A DNA stretch of 64,000 bases from Luzula sylvatica (Eukaryota; Streptophyta; Magnoliopsida; Poales; Juncaceae), in assembly GCA_946800325.1 (NCBI GenBank), contig OX326961.1:8782655-8846654 (forward strand), given 5' to 3'. This document shows positions 31,301-46,600 of the stretch, one piece after another (position 1 is the first letter of the stretch; each line of letters starts with the position of its first letter). The notes beneath the pieces were generated by a model. The model saw nothing but the letters and a program-made list of their open reading frames with translations. It had not been told where the DNA came from and did not search any database. The position numbers and the translations under genes were made by a program.

Positions 31301-32437
31301 TCGTATCTTTTACTACATAACTTTTCACCAAATTTCACAAACACTAAGAAAGTTTGTTTTTCGATTCAAAACAAGATTTTAACGCTTTGAGGAGTTCAAA
31401 TAACGTGTTTTTAGATCATTTGTATCGTATCTTTTACTACATAACTTTTCACCAAATTTCACAAACACTGAGAATGTTTGTGTTTCGATTCAAAACAAGA
31501 TTTTAACGCTTTGAGGAGTTCAAATAACGTGTTTTTAGTTCATTTGTAACGTATTTTTTACTACATAACTTTTCACCAAATTTCACAAACGCTAAGAAAG
31601 TTTGTTTTTCGATTCAAAACAAGATTCTAACGCTTTGAGGAGTTCAAATAACGTGTTTTTAGATCATTTGTATCGTATCTTTTACTACATAACTTTTCAC
31701 CAAATTTCACAAATACTGAGAATGTTTGTGTTTCGATCCAAAACAAGATTTTAACGCTTTGAGAAGTTCAAATAACGTGTTTTTAGATCATTTGTATCGT
31801 ATGTTTTAGTACATAACTTTTCACCAAATTTCACAAACACTAAGAAAGTTTGTTTTTCGATTCAAAACAAGATTTTAACGCTTTGAGAAGTTCAAATAAC
31901 GTGTTTTTAGATCATTTGTATCGTATCTTTTAGTACATAACTTTTCACCAAATTTCACAAACACTAAGAAAGTTTGTTTTTCGATTTCAAAACAAGATTT
32001 TAACGCTTTGAGGAGTTCAAATAACGTGTTTTTAGATCATTTGTATCGTATCTTTTACTACATAACTTTTCACCAAATTTCACAAACGCTAAGAAAGTTT
32101 GTTTTGCGATTCAAACAAAGATTTTAACGCTTTGAGGAGTTCAAATAACGTGTTTTTAGATCATTTGTATCGTATCTTTTACTACATAACTTTTCACCAA
32201 ATTTCACAAACACTGAGAATGTTTGTGTTTCGATTCAAAACAAGATTTTAACGCTTTGAGGAGTTCAAATAACGTGTTTTTAGATCATTTGTATCGTATC
32301 TTTGAGTACATAACTTTTCACCAAATATCACAAACGCTAAGAAAGTTTGTTTTTCGATTCAAAACAAGATTCTGACGCTTTGAGGAGTTCAAATAACGTG
32401 TTTTTAGATCATTTGTATCGTATCTTTTACTACATAA
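28344..32437 (+). repeat. Satellite HOR family B, copy 3 (33 monomers + 2 bp)
   Basis: Measured from one CTTTTCAACA marker to the next, the unit is 4,094 bp, which is 33 x 124 + 2. Two extra-T monomers (near 30,247 and 31,985) account for the two extra bases. Relative to copy 2 it has lost 1,116 bp (exactly 9 monomers) on one side of the CGTACC marker and gained 497 bp (4 monomers + 1) on the other. Confidence 0.85.
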
Positions 32438-35400
32438 CTTTTCAACAAATTTCACAAACACTGAGAAAGTTTGTGTTTCGATTCAAAACAAGATTTTAAC
32501 GCTTTGAGGAGTTCAAATAACGTGTTTTTAGATCATTTGTATCGTATGTTTTAGTACATAACTTTTCACCAAATTCCACAAACACTAAGAAAGTTTGTTT
32601 TTCGATTCAAAACAATATTTTAACGCTTTGAGGAGTTCAAATAACGTGTTTTTAGATCATTTGTATCGTATCTTTTACTACATAACTTTTCACCAAATTT
32701 CACAGACACTACGAAAGTTTGTTTTCCGATTCAAAACAAGATTTTAACGCTTTGAGGAGTTCAAATAACGTGTTTTTAGATCATTTGTATCGTATGTTTT
32801 AGTACATAACTTTTCACCAAATTCCACAAACACTAAGAAAGTTTGTTTTTCGATTCAAAACAAGATTTTAACGCTTTGAGGAGTTCAAATAACGTGTTTT
32901 TAGATCATTTGTATCGTATCTTTTACTACATAACTTTTCACCAAATTTCACAAACACTAAGAAAGTTTGTTTTTCGATTCAAAACAAGATTTTAACGCTT
33001 TGAGGAGTTCAAATAACGTGTTTTTAGATCATTTGTATCGTATATTTTACTACATAACTTTTCACCAAATTTCACAGACACTAAGAAAGTTTGTTTTTCG
33101 ATTCAAAACAAGATTTTAACGCTTTGAGGAGTTCAAATAACGTGTTTTTAGTTCATTTGTAACGTATTTTTTACTACATAACTTTTCACCAAATTTCACA
33201 AACGCGAAGAAAGTTTGTTTTTCGATTCAAAACAAGATTCTGACGCTTTGAGGAGTTCAAATAACGTGTTTTTAGATCATTTGTATCGTATCTTTTACTA
33301 CATAACTTTTCACCAAATTTCACAAACACTGAGAATGTTTGTGTTTCGATTCAAAACAAGATTTTAACGCATTGAGGAGTTCAAATAACGTGTTTTTAGA
33401 TCATTTGTATCGTATCTTTTACTACATAACTTTTCACCAAATTTCACAAACACTAAGAAAGTTTGTTTTTCGATTCAAAACAAGATTTTAACGCTTTGAG
33501 GAGTTCAAATAACGTGTTTTTAGATCATTTGTATCGTACCTTTTACTACATAACTTTTCACCAAATTTCACAAACACTGAGAATGTTTGTGTTTCGATTC
33601 AAAACAAGATTTTAACGCTTTGAGGAGTTCAAATAACGTGTTTTTAGATCATTTGTATCGTATATTTTACTACATAACTTTTCACCAAATTTCACAGACG
33701 CTAAGAAAGTTTGTTTTTCGATTCAAAACAAGATTCTAACGCTTTGAGGAGTTCAAATAACGTGTTTTTAGATCATTTGTATCGTATCTTTTACTACATA
33801 ACTTTTCACCAAATTTCACAAACGCTAAGAAAGTTTGTTTTGCGATTCAAAACAAGATTTTAACGCTTTGAGGAGTTCAAATAACGTGTTTTTAGATCAT
33901 TTGTATCGTATCTTTTACTACATAACTTTTCACCAAATTTCACAAACACTGAGAATGTTTGTGTTTCGAGTCAAAACAAGATTTTAACGCTTTGAGGAGT
34001 TCAAATAACGTGTTTTTAGATCATTTGTATCGTATATTTTACTACATAACTTTTCACCAAATTTCACAGACGCTAAGAAAGTTTGTTTTTCGATTCAAAA
34101 CAAGATTCTAACGCTTTGAGGAGTTCAAATAACGTGTTTTTAGATCATTTGTATCGTATCTTTTACTACATAACTTTTCACCAAATTTCACAAACGCTAA
34201 GAAAGTTTGTTTTGCGATTCAAAACAAGATTTTAACGCTTTGAGGAGTTCAAATAACGTGTTTTTAGATCATTTGTATCGTATCTTTTACTACATAACTT
34301 TTCACCAAATTTCACAAACACTGAGAATGTTTGTGTTTCGATTTCAAAACAAGATTTTAACGCTTTGAGGAGTTCAAATAACGTGTTTTTAGATCATTTG
34401 TATCGTATCTTTTACTACATAACTTTTCACCAAATTTCACAAACGCTAAGAAAGTTTGTTTTGCGATTCAAACAAAGATTTTAACGCTTTGAGGAGTTCA
34501 AATAACGTGTTTTTAGATCATTTGTATCGTATCTTTTACTACATAACTTTTCACCAAATTTCACAAACACTGAGAATGTTTGTGTTTCGATTCAAAACAA
34601 GATTTTAACGCTTTGAGGAGTTCAAATAACGTGTTTTTAGATCATTTGTATCGTATCTTTTACTACATAACTTTTCACCAAATTTCACAAACACTGAGAA
34701 TGTTTGTGTTTCGATTCAAAACAAGATTTTAACGCTTTGAGGAGTTCAAATAACGTGTTTTTAGATCATTTGTATCGTATCTTTTACTACATAACTTTTC
34801 ACCAAATTTCACAAACACTGAGAATGTTTGTGTTTCGATTCAAAACAAGATTCTAACGCTTTGAGGAGTTCAAATAACGTGTTTTTAGTTCATTTGTAAC
34901 GTATTTTTTACTACATAACTTTTCACCAAATTTCACAAACGCGAAGAAAGTTTGTTTTTCGATTCAAAACAAGATTCTGACGCTTTGAGGAGTTCAAATA
35001 ACGTGTTTTTAGATCATTTGTATCGTATCTTTTACTACATAACTTTTCACCAAATTTCACAAACACTGAGAATGTTTGTGTTTCGATTCAAAACAAGATT
35101 TTAACGCATTGAGGAGTTCAAATAACGTGTTTTTAGATCATTTGTATCGTATATTTTACTACATAACTTTTCACCAAATTTCACAGACACTAAGAAAGTT
35201 TGTTTTTCGATTCAAAACAAGATTTTAACGCTTTGAGGAGTTCAAATAACGTGTTTTTAGATCATTTGTATCGTATCTTTCAGTACATAACTTTTCACCA
35301 AATTTCACAAACACTAAGAAAGTTTGTTTTTCGATTCAAAACAAGATTTTAACGCTTTGAGGAGTTCAAATAACGTGTTTTTAGATCATTTGTATCGTAT

Positions 35401-36531
35401 CTTTTACTACATAACTTTTCACCAAATTTCACAAACACTAAGAAAGTTTGTTTTTCGATTCAAAACAAGATTTTAACGCTTTGAGGAGTTCAAATAACGT
35501 GTTTTTAGATCATTTGTATCGTATCTTTTACTACATAACTTTTCACCAAATTTCACAAACACTGAGAATGTTTGTGTTTCGATTCAAAACAAGATTTTAA
35601 CGCTTTGAGGAGTTCAAATAACGTGTTTTTAGTTCATTTGTAACGTATTTTTTACTACATAACTTTTCACCAAATTTCACAAACGCTAAGAAAGTTTGTT
35701 TTTCGATTCAAAACAAGATTCTAACGCTTTGAGGAGTTCAAATAACGTGTTTTTAGATCATTTGTATCGTATCTTTTACTACATAACTTTTCACCAAATT
35801 TCACAAATACTGAGAATGTTTGTGTTTCGATCCAAAACAAGATTTTAACGCTTTGAGAAGTTCAAATAACGTGTTTTTAGATCATTTGTATCGTATGTTT
35901 TAGTACATAACTTTTCACCAAATTTCACAAACACTAAGAAAGTTTGTTTTTCGATTCAAAACAAGATTTTAACGCTTTGAGAAGTTCAAATAACGTGTTT
36001 TTAGATCATTTGTATCGTATCTTTTAGTACATAACTTTTCACCAAATTTCACAAACACTAAGAAAGTTTGTTTTTCGATTTCAAAACAAGATTTTAACGC
36101 TTTGAGGAGTTCAAATAACGTGTTTTTAGATCATTTGTATCGTATCTTTTACTACATAACTTTTCACCAAATTTCACAAACGCTAAGAAAGTTTGTTTTG
36201 CGATTCAAACAAAGATTTTAACGCTTTGAGGAGTTCAAATAACGTGTTTTTAGATCATTTGTATCGTATCTTTTACTACATAACTTTTCACCAAATTTCA
36301 CAAACACTGAGAATGTTTGTGTTTCGATTCAAAACAAGATTTTAACGCTTTGAGGAGTTCAAATAACGTGTTTTTAGATCATTTGTATCGTATCTTTGAG
36401 TACATAACTTTTCACCAAATATCACAAACGCTAAGAAAGTTTGTTTTTCGATTCAAAACAAGATTCTGACGCTTTGAGGAGTTCAAATAACGTGTTTTTA
36501 GATCATTTGTATCGTATCTTTTACTACATAA
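32438..36531 (+). repeat. Satellite HOR family B, copy 4 (33 monomers + 2 bp)
   Basis: The same 4,094-bp structure as the preceding copy: CGTACC at 33,535, extra-T monomers near 34,342 and 36,079, and CTTTTCAACA at 36,532. Both marker spacings (1,097 and 2,997 bp) match copy 3 exactly, so the pair is a tandem duplication of the whole unit. Confidence 0.86.
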
Positions 36532-39500
36532 CTTTTCAACAAATTTCACAAACACTGAGAAAGTTTGTGTTTCGATTCAAAACAAGATTTTAACGCTTTG
36601 AGGAGTTCAAATAACGTGTTTTTAGATCATTTGTATCGTATGTTTTAGTACATAACTTTTCACCAAATTCCACAAACACTAAGAAAGTTTGTTTTTCGAT
36701 TCAAAACAATATTTTAACGCTTTGAGGAGTTCAAATAACGTGTTTTTAGATCATTTGTATCGTATCTTTTACTACATAACTTTTCACCAAATTTCACAGA
36801 CACTACGAAAGTTTGTTTTCCGATTCAAAACAAGATTTTAACGCTTTGAGGAGTTCAAATAACGTGTTTTTAGATCATTTGTATCGTATGTTTTAGTACA
36901 TAACTTTTCACCAAATTCCACAAACACTAAGAAAGTTTGTTTTTCGATTCAAAACAAGATTTTAACGCTTTGAGGAGTTCAAATAACGTGTTTTTAGATC
37001 ATTTGTATCGTATCTTTTACTACATAACTTTTCACCAAATTTCACAAACACTAAGAAAGTTTGTTTTTCGATTCAAAACAAGATTTTAACGCTTTGAGGA
37101 GTTCAAATAACGTGTTTTTAGATCATTTGTATCGTATATTTTACTACATAACTTTTCACCAAATTTCACAGACACTAAGAAAGTTTGTTTTTCGATTCAA
37201 AACAAGATTTTAACGCTTTGAGGAGTTCAAATAACGTGTTTTTAGTTCATTTGTAACGTATTTTTTACTACATAACTTTTCACCAAATTTCACAAACGCG
37301 AAGAAAGTTTGTTTTTCGATTCAAAACAAGATTCTGACGCTTTGAGGAGTTCAAATAACGTGTTTTTAGATCATTTGTATCGTATCTTTTACTACATAAC
37401 TTTTCACCAAATTTCACAAACACTGAGAATGTTTGTGTTTCGATTCAAAACAAGATTTTAACGCATTGAGGAGTTCAAATAACGTGTTTTTAGATCATTT
37501 GTATCGTATCTTTTACTACATAACTTTTCACCAAATTTCACAAACACTAAGAAAGTTTGTTTTTCGATTCAAAACAAGATTTTAACGCTTTGAGGAGTTC
37601 AAATAACGTGTTTTTAGATCATTTGTATCGTACCTTTTACTACATAACTTTTCACCAAATTTCACAAACACTGAGAATGTTTGTGTTTCGATTCAAAACA
37701 AGATTTTAACGCTTTGAGGAGTTCAAATAACGTGTTTTTAGATCATTTGTATCGTATATTTTACTACATAACTTTTCACCAAATTTCACAGACGCTAAGA
37801 AAGTTTGTTTTTCGATTCAAAACAAGATTCTAACGCTTTGAGGAGTTCAAATAACGTGTTTTTAGATCATTTGTATCGTATCTTTTACTACATAACTTTT
37901 CACCAAATTTCACAAACGCTAAGAAAGTTTGTTTTGCGATTCAAAACAAGATTTTAACGCTTTGAGGAGTTCAAATAACGTGTTTTTAGATCATTTGTAT
38001 CGTATCTTTTACTACATAACTTTTCACCAAATTTCACAAACACTGAGAATGTTTGTGTTTCGAGTCAAAACAAGATTTTAACGCTTTGAGGAGTTCAAAT
38101 AACGTGTTTTTAGTTCATTTGTAACGTATTTTTTGCTACATAACTTTTCACCAAATTTCACAAACGCGAAGAAAGTTTGTTTTTCGATTCAAAACAAGAT
38201 TCTGACGCTTTGAGGAGTTCAAATAACGTGTTTTTAGATCATTTGTATCGTATCTTTTACTACATAACTTTTCACCAAATTTCACAAACACTGAGAATGT
38301 TTGTGTTTCGATTCAAAACAAGATTTTAACGCTTTGAGGAGTTCAAATAACGTGTTTTTAGATCATTTGTATCGTATCTTTTACTACATAACTTTTCACC
38401 AAATTTCACAAACACTGAGAATGTTTGTGTTTCGATTCAAAACAAGATTCTAACGCTTTGAGGAGTTCAAATAACGTGTTTTTAGTTCATTTGTAACGTA
38501 TTTTTTACTACATAACTTTTCACCAAATTTCACAAACGCGAAGAAAGTTTGTTTTTCGATTCAAAACAAGATTCTGACGCTTTGAGGAGTTCAAATAACG
38601 TGTTTTTAGATCATTTGTATCGTATCTTTTACTACATAACTTTTCACCAAATTTCACAAACACTGAGAATGTTTGTGTTTCGATTCAAAACAAGATTTTA
38701 ACGCATTGAGGAGTTCAAATAACGTGTTTTTAGATCATTTGTATCGTATATTTTACTACATAACTTTTCACCAAATTTCACAGACACTAAGAAAGTTTGT
38801 TTTTCGATTCAAAACAAGATTTTAACGCTTTGAGGAGTTCAAATAACGTGTTTTTAGATCATTTGTATCGTATCTTTCAGTACATAACTTTTCACCAAAT
38901 TTCACAAACACTAAGAAAGTTTGTTTTTCGATTCAAAACAAGATTTTAACGCTTTGAGGAGTTCAAATAACGTGTTTTTAGATCATTTGTATCGTATCTT
39001 TTACTACATAACTTTTCACCAAATTTCACAAACACTAAGAAAGTTTGTTTTTCGATTCAAAACAAGATTTTAACGCTTTGAGGAGTTCAAATAACGTGTT
39101 TTTAGATCATTTGTATCGTATCTTTTACTACATAACTTTTCACCAAATTTCACAAACACTGAGAATGTTTGTGTTTCGATTCAAAACAAGATTTTAACGC
39201 TTTGAGGAGTTCAAATAACGTGTTTTTAGTTCATTTGTAACGTATTTTTTACTACATAACTTTTCACCAAATTTCACAAACGCTAAGAAAGTTTGTTTTT
39301 CGATTCAAAACAAGATTCTAACGCTTTGAGGAGTTCAAATAACGTGTTTTTAGATCATTTGTATCGTATCTTTTACTACATAACTTTTCACCAAATTTCA
39401 CAAATACTGAGAATGTTTGTGTTTCGATCCAAAACAAGATTTTAACGCTTTGAGAAGTTCAAATAACGTGTTTTTAGATCATTTGTATCGTATGTTTTAG

Positions 39501-40128
39501 TACATAACTTTTCACCAAATTTCACAAACACTAAGAAAGTTTGTTTTTCGATTCAAAACAAGATTTTAACGCTTTGAGAAGTTCAAATAACGTGTTTTTA
39601 GATCATTTGTATCGTATCTTTTAGTACATAACTTTTCACCAAATTTCACAAACACTAAGAAAGTTTGTTTTTCGATTTCAAAACAAGATTTTAACGCTTT
39701 GAGGAGTTCAAATAACGTGTTTTTAGATCATTTGTATCGTATCTTTTACTACATAACTTTTCACCAAATTTCACAAACGCTAAGAAAGTTTGTTTTGCGA
39801 TTCAAACAAAGATTTTAACGCTTTGAGGAGTTCAAATAACGTGTTTTTAGATCATTTGTATCGTATCTTTTACTACATAACTTTTCACCAAATTTCACAA
39901 ACACTGAGAATGTTTGTGTTTCGATTCAAAACAAGATTTTAACGCTTTGAGGAGTTCAAATAACGTGTTTTTAGATCATTTGTATCGTATCTTTGAGTAC
40001 ATAACTTTTCACCAAATATCACAAACGCTAAGAAAGTTTGTTTTTCGATTCAAAACAAGATTCTGACGCTTTGAGGAGTTCAAATAACGTGTTTTTAGAT
40101 CATTTGTATCGTATCTTTTACTACATAA
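36532..40128 (+). repeat. Satellite HOR family B, copy 5 (29 monomers + 1 bp)
   Basis: The copy runs from the CTTTTCAACA marker at 36,532 to the one at 40,129, 3,597 bp or 29 x 124 + 1. It carries CGTACC at 37,629 and one extra-T monomer near 39,675. It combines the short 1,097-bp interval of copies 3-4 with the short 2,500-bp interval of copies 1-2, so it lacks the 497-bp insert. Confidence 0.84.
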
Positions 40129-43100
40129 CTTTTCAACAAATTTCACAAACACTGAGAAAGTTTGTGTTTCGATTCAAAACAAGATTTTAACGCTTTGAGG
40201 AGTTCAAATAACGTGTTTTTAGATCATTTGTATCGTATGTTTTAGTACATAACTTTTCACCAAATTCCACAAACACTAAGAAAGTTTGTTTTTCGATTCA
40301 AAACAATATTTTAACGCTTTGAGGAGTTCAAATAACGTGTTTTTAGATCATTTGTATCGTATCTTTTACTACATAACTTTTCACCAAATTTCACAGACAC
40401 TACGAAAGTTTGTTTTCCGATTCAAAACAAGATTTTAACGCTTTGAGGAGTTCAAATAACGTGTTTTTAGATCATTTGTATCGTATGTTTTAGTACATAA
40501 CTTTTCACCAAATTCCACAAACACTAAGAAAGTTTGTTTTTCGATTCAAAACAAGATTTTAACGCTTTGAGGAGTTCAAATAACGTGTTTTTAGATCATT
40601 TGTATCGTATCTTTTACTACATAACTTTTCACCAAATTTCACAAACACTAAGAAAGTTTGTTTTTCGATTCAAAACAAGATTTTAACGCTTTGAGGAGTT
40701 CAAATAACGTGTTTTTAGATCATTTGTATCGTATATTTTACTACATACCTTTTCACCAAATTTCACAGACACTAAGAAAGTTTGTTTTTCGATTCAAAAC
40801 AAGATTTTAACGCTTTGAGGAGTTCAAATAACGTGTTTTTAGATCATTTGTATCGTATCTTTCAGTACATAACTTTTCACCAAATTTCACAAACACTAAG
40901 AAAGTTTGTTTTTCGATTCAAAACAAGATTTTAACGCTTTGAGGAGTTCAAATAACGTGTTTTTAGATCATTTGTATCGTATCTTTTACTACATAACTTT
41001 TCACCAAATTTCACAAACGCTAAGAAAGTTTGTTTTGCGATTCAAAACAAGATTTTAACGCTTTGAGGAGTTCAAATAACGTGTTTTTAGATCATTTGTA
41101 TCGTATCTTTTACTACATAACTTTTCACCAAATTTCACAAACACTGAGAATGTTTGTGTTTCGATTCAAAACAAGATTTTAACGCTTTGAGGAGTTCAAA
41201 TAACGTGTTTTTAGTTCATTTGTAACGTATTTTTTACTACATAACTTTTCACCAAATTTCACAAACGCTAAGAAAGTTTGTTTTTCGATTCAAAACAAGA
41301 TTCTGACGCTTTGAGGAGTTCAAATAACGTGTTTTTAGATCATTTGTATCGTATCTTTTACTACATAACTTTTCACCAAATTTCACAAACACTGAGAATG
41401 TTTGTGTTTCGATTCAAAACAAGATTTTAACGCTTTGAGGAGTTCAAATAACGTGTTTTTAGATCATTTGTATCGTATGTTTTAGTACATAACTTTTCAC
41501 CAAATTCCACAAACACTAAGAAAGTTTGTTTTTCGATTCAAAACAAGATTTTAACGCTTTGAGGAGTTCAAATAACGTGTTTTTAGATCATTTGTATCGT
41601 ATCTTTTACTACATAACTTTTCACCAAATTTCACAAACACTAAGAAAGTTTGTTTTTCGATTCAAAACAAGATTTTAACGCTTTGAGGAGTTCAAATAAC
41701 GTGTTTTTAGATCATTTGTATCGTATATTTTACTACATAACTTTTCACCAAATTTCACAGACACTAAGAAAGTTTGTTTTTCGAATCAAAACAAGATTTT
41801 AACGCTTTGAGGAGTTCAAATAACCTGTTTTGAGATCATTTGTATCGTATCTTTTAGTACATAACTTTTCACCAAATTTCACAAACACTAAGAAAGTTTG
41901 TTTTTCGATTCAAAACAAGATTTTAACGCTTTGAGGAGTTCAAATAACGTGTTTTTAGATCATTTGTATCGTATCTTTTACTACATTACTTTTCACCAAA
42001 TTTCACAAACGCTAAGAAAGTTTGTTTTGCGATTCAAAACAAGATTTTAACGCTTTGAGGAGTTCAAATAACGTGTTTTTAGATCATTTGTATCGTATCT
42101 TTTACTACATAACTTTTCACCAAATTTCACAAACACTGAGAATGTTTGTGTTTCGATTCAAAACAAGATTTTAACGCTTTGAGGAGTTCAAATAACGTGT
42201 TTTTAGTTCATTTGTAACGTATTTTTTACTACATAACTTTTGACCAAATTTCACAAACGCTAAGAAAGTTTGTTTTTCGATTCAAAACAAGATTCTGACG
42301 CTTTGAGGAGTTCAAATAACGTGTTTTTAGATCATTTGTATCGTATCTTTTACTACATAACTTTTCACCAAATTTCACAAACACTGAGAATGTTTGTGTT
42401 TCGATTCAAAACAAGATTTTAACGCTTTGAGGAGTTCAAATAACGTGTTTTTAGATCATTTGTATCGTATGTTTTAGTACATAACTCTTCACCAAATTCC
42501 ACAAACACTAAGAAAGTTTGTTTTTTGATTCAAAACAAGATTTTAACGCTTTGAGGAGTTCAAATAACGTGTTTTTAGATCATTTGTATCGTTTCTTTTA
42601 CTACACAACTTTTCACCAAATTTCACAAACACTAAGAAAGTTTGTTTTTCGATTCAAAACAAGATTTTAACGCTTTGAGGAGTTCAAATAACGTGTTTTT
42701 AGATCATTTGTATCGTATATTTTACTACATAACTTTTCACCAAATTTCACAGACACTAAGAAAGTTTGTTTTTCGATTCAAAACAAGATTTTAACGCTTT
42801 GAGGAGTTCAAATAACGTGTTTTTAGATCATTTGTATCGTATCTTTCAGTACAAAACTTTTCACCAAATTTCACAAACAATAAGAAAGTTTGTTTTTCGA
42901 TTCAAAACAAGATTTTAACGCTTTGAGGAGTTCAAATAACGTGTTTTTAGATCATTTGTATCGTATCTTTTACTACATAACTTTTCACCAAATTTCACAA
43001 ACGCTAAGAAAGTTTGTTTTGCGATTCAAACAAAGATTTTAACGCTTTGAGGAGTTCAAATAACGTGTTTTTAGATCATTTGTATCGTATCTTTTACTAC

Positions 43101-43620
43101 ATAACTTTTCACCAAATTTCACAGACACTAAGAAAGTTTGTTTTTCGATTCAAAACAAGATTTTAACGCTTTGAGGAGTTCAAATAACGTGTTTTTAGAT
43201 CATTTGTATCGTATGTTTTAGTACATAACTTTTCACCAAATTCCACAAACACTAAGAAAGTTTGTTTTTCGATTCAAAACAAGATTTTAACGCTTTGAGG
43301 AGTTCAAATAACGTGTTTTTAGATCATTTGTATCGTATCTTTTACTACATAACTTTTCACCAAATTTCACAAACACTAAGAAAGTTTGTTTTTCGATTCA
43401 AAACAAGATTTTAACGCTTTGAGGAGTTCAAATAACGTGTTTTTAGATCATTTGTATCGTATATTTTACTACATAACTTTTCACCAAATTTCACAGACAC
43501 TAAGAAAGTTTGTTTTTCGATTCAAAACAAGATTTTAACGCTTTGAGGAGTTCAAATAACGTGTTTTTAGATCATTTGTATCGTATCTTTCAGTACATAA
43601 CTTTTCACCAAATTTCACAA
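40129..43620 (+). repeat. Satellite transition zone between HOR families B and C
   Basis: Monomers here are a mix of the B types and types that recur in family C. A CGTTTCTTTTACTACACA monomer at about 42,587 returns 1,736 bp later (14 x 124) and again 3,720 bp after that. A GTACAAAACTTTTC monomer near 42,850 returns after 1,860 bp (15 x 124). No single HOR covers the zone; it looks like a set of shorter overlapping duplications. Confidence 0.75.
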
Positions 43621-46600
43621 ACACTAAGAAAGTTTGTTTTTCGATTCAAAACAAGATTTTAACGCTTTGAGGAGTTCAAATAACGTGTTTTTAGATCATT
43701 TGTATCGTATCTTTTACTACATAACTTTTCACCAAATTTCACAAACGCTAAGAAAGTTTGTTTTGCGATTCAAAACAAGATTTTAACGCTTTGAGGAGTT
43801 CAAATAACGTGTTTTTAGATCATTTGTATCGTATCTTTTACTACATAACTTTTCACCAAATTTCACAAACACTGAGAATGTTTGTGTTTCGATTCAAAAC
43901 AAGATTTTAACGCTTTGAGGAGTTCAAATAACGTGTTTTTAGTTCATTTGTAACGTATTTTTTACTACATAACTTTTCACCAAATTTCACAAACGCTAAG
44001 AAAGTTTGTTTTTCGATTCAAAACAAGATTCTGACGCTTTGAGGAGTTCAAATAACGTGTTTTTAGATCATTTGTATCGTATCTTTTACTACATAACTTT
44101 TCACCAAATTTCACAAACACTGAGAATGTTTGTGTTTCGATTCAAAACAAGATTTTAACGCTTTGAGGAGTTCAAATAACGTGTTTTTAGATCATTTGTA
44201 TCGTATGTTTTAGTACATAACTTTTCACCAAATTCCACAAACACTAAGAAAGTTTGTTTTTTGATTCAAAACAAGATTTTAACGCTTTGAGGAGTTCAAA
44301 TAACGTGTTTTTAGATCATTTGTATCGTTTCTTTTACTACACAACTTTTCACCAAATTTCACAAACACTAAGAAAGTTTGTTTTTCGATTCAAAACAAGA
44401 TTTTAACGCTTTGAGGAGTTCAAATAACGTGTTTTTAGATCATTTGTATCGTATATTTTACTACATAACTTTTCACCAAATTTCACAGACACTAAGAAAG
44501 TTTGTTTTTCGATTCAAAACAAGATTTTAACGCTTTGAGGAGTTCAAATAACCTGTTTTTTGATCATTTGTATCGTATCTTTTAGTACATAACTTTTCAC
44601 CAAATTTCACAAACACTAAGAAAGTTTGTTTTTCGATTCAAAACAAGATTTTAACGCTTTGAGGAGTTCAAATAACGTGTTTTTAGATCATTTGTATCGT
44701 ATCTTTCAGTACAAAACTTTTCACCAAATTTCACAAACAATAAGAAAGTTTGTTTTTCGATTCAAAACAAGATTTTAACACTTTGAGGAGTTCAAATAAC
44801 GTGTTTTTAGATCATTTGTATCGTATCTTTTACTACATAACTTTTCACCAAATTTCACAAACGCTAAGAAAGTTTGTTTTGCGATTCAAACAAAGATTTT
44901 AACGCTTTGAGGAGTTCAAATAACGTGTTTTCAGATCATTTCTATCGTATCTTTTACTACATAACTTTTCACCAAATTTCACAAACACTGAGCATGTTTG
45001 TGTTTCGATTCAAAACAAGATTTTAACGCTTTGAGGAGTTCAAATAACGTGTTTTTAGTTCATTTGTAACGTATTTTTTACTACATAACTTTTCACCAAA
45101 TTTCACAAACGATAAGAAAGTTTGTTTTTCGATTCAAAACAAGATTCTAACGCTTTGAGGAGTTCAAATAACGTGTTTTTAGATCATTTGTATCGTATCT
45201 TTTACTACATAACTTTTCACCAAATTTCACAAACACTGAGAATGTTTGTGTTTCGATTCAAAACAAGATTTTAACGCTTTGAGGAGTTCAAATAACGTGT
45301 TTTTAGATCATTTGTATCGTATGTTTTAGTACTTAACTTTTCACCAAATTTCACAAACACTAAGAAAGTTTGTTTTTCGATTCAAAACAAGATTTTAAAA
45401 CTTTGAGGAGTTCAAATAACGTGTTTTTAGATCATTTGTATCGTATCTTTTAGTACATAACTTTTCACCAAATTTCACAAACACTAAGAAAGTTTGTTTT
45501 TCGATTCAAAACAAGATTTTAACGCTTTGAGGAGTTCAAATAACGTGTTTTTAGATTATTTGTATCGTATATTTTACTACTTAACTTTTCACCAAATTTC
45601 ACAGACAGTAAGAAAGTTTGTTTTTCGATTCAAAACAAGATTTTAACGCTTTGAGGAGTTCAAATAACCTGTTTTTAGATCATTTGTATCGTATCTTTTA
45701 GTACATAACTTTTCACCAAATTTCACAAACACTAAGAAAGTTTGTTTTTCGATTCAAAACAAGATTTTAACGCTTTCAGGAGTTCAAATAACCTGTTTTT
45801 AGATCATTTGTATCGTATCTTTTAGTACATAACTTTTCACCAAATTATACAAACACTAAGAAAGTTTGTTTTTCGATTCAAAACAAGATTTTAACGCTTT
45901 GAGGAGTTCAAATAACGTGTTTTTAGATCATTTGTATCGTATCATTCTGTACATAACTTTTCACCAAATTTCACAAACACTAAGAAAGTTTGTTTTTCGA
46001 TTCAAAACAAGATTTTAACGCTTTGAGGAGTTCAAATAACGTATTTTAAGATCATTTGTATCGCATCTTTCAGTACATAACTTTTCACCAAATTTCACAA
46101 ACACTTAGAAAGTTTGTTTTTCGATTCAAAACAAGATTTTAACGCTTTGAGGAGTTCAAATAACGTGTTTTTAGATCATTTGTATCGTATCTTTTACTAC
46201 ATAACTTTTCACCAAATTTCGCAAACGCTAAGAAAGTTTGTTTTTCGATTCAAAACAAGATTTTAACGCTTTGAGGAGTTCAAATAACGTGTTTTTAGAT
46301 CATTTGTATCGTATCTTTTAGTGCATAACTTTTCACCAAATTTCACAAACACTAAGAAAGTTTGTTTTTCGATTCAAAAGAAGATTTTAACGCTTTGAGG
46401 AGTTCAAATAACGTGTTTTTATATCATTTGTATCGTATCTTTTAGTACATAACTTTTCACCAAATTTGACAAACACTAAGAAAGTCTGTTTTTCGATTCA
46501 AAACAAGATTTTAACGCTTTGAGGAGTTCAAATAACGTGTTTTTAGATCATTTGTATCGTATCTTTTAGTACATAACTTTTCACCAAATTTCACAAACAC

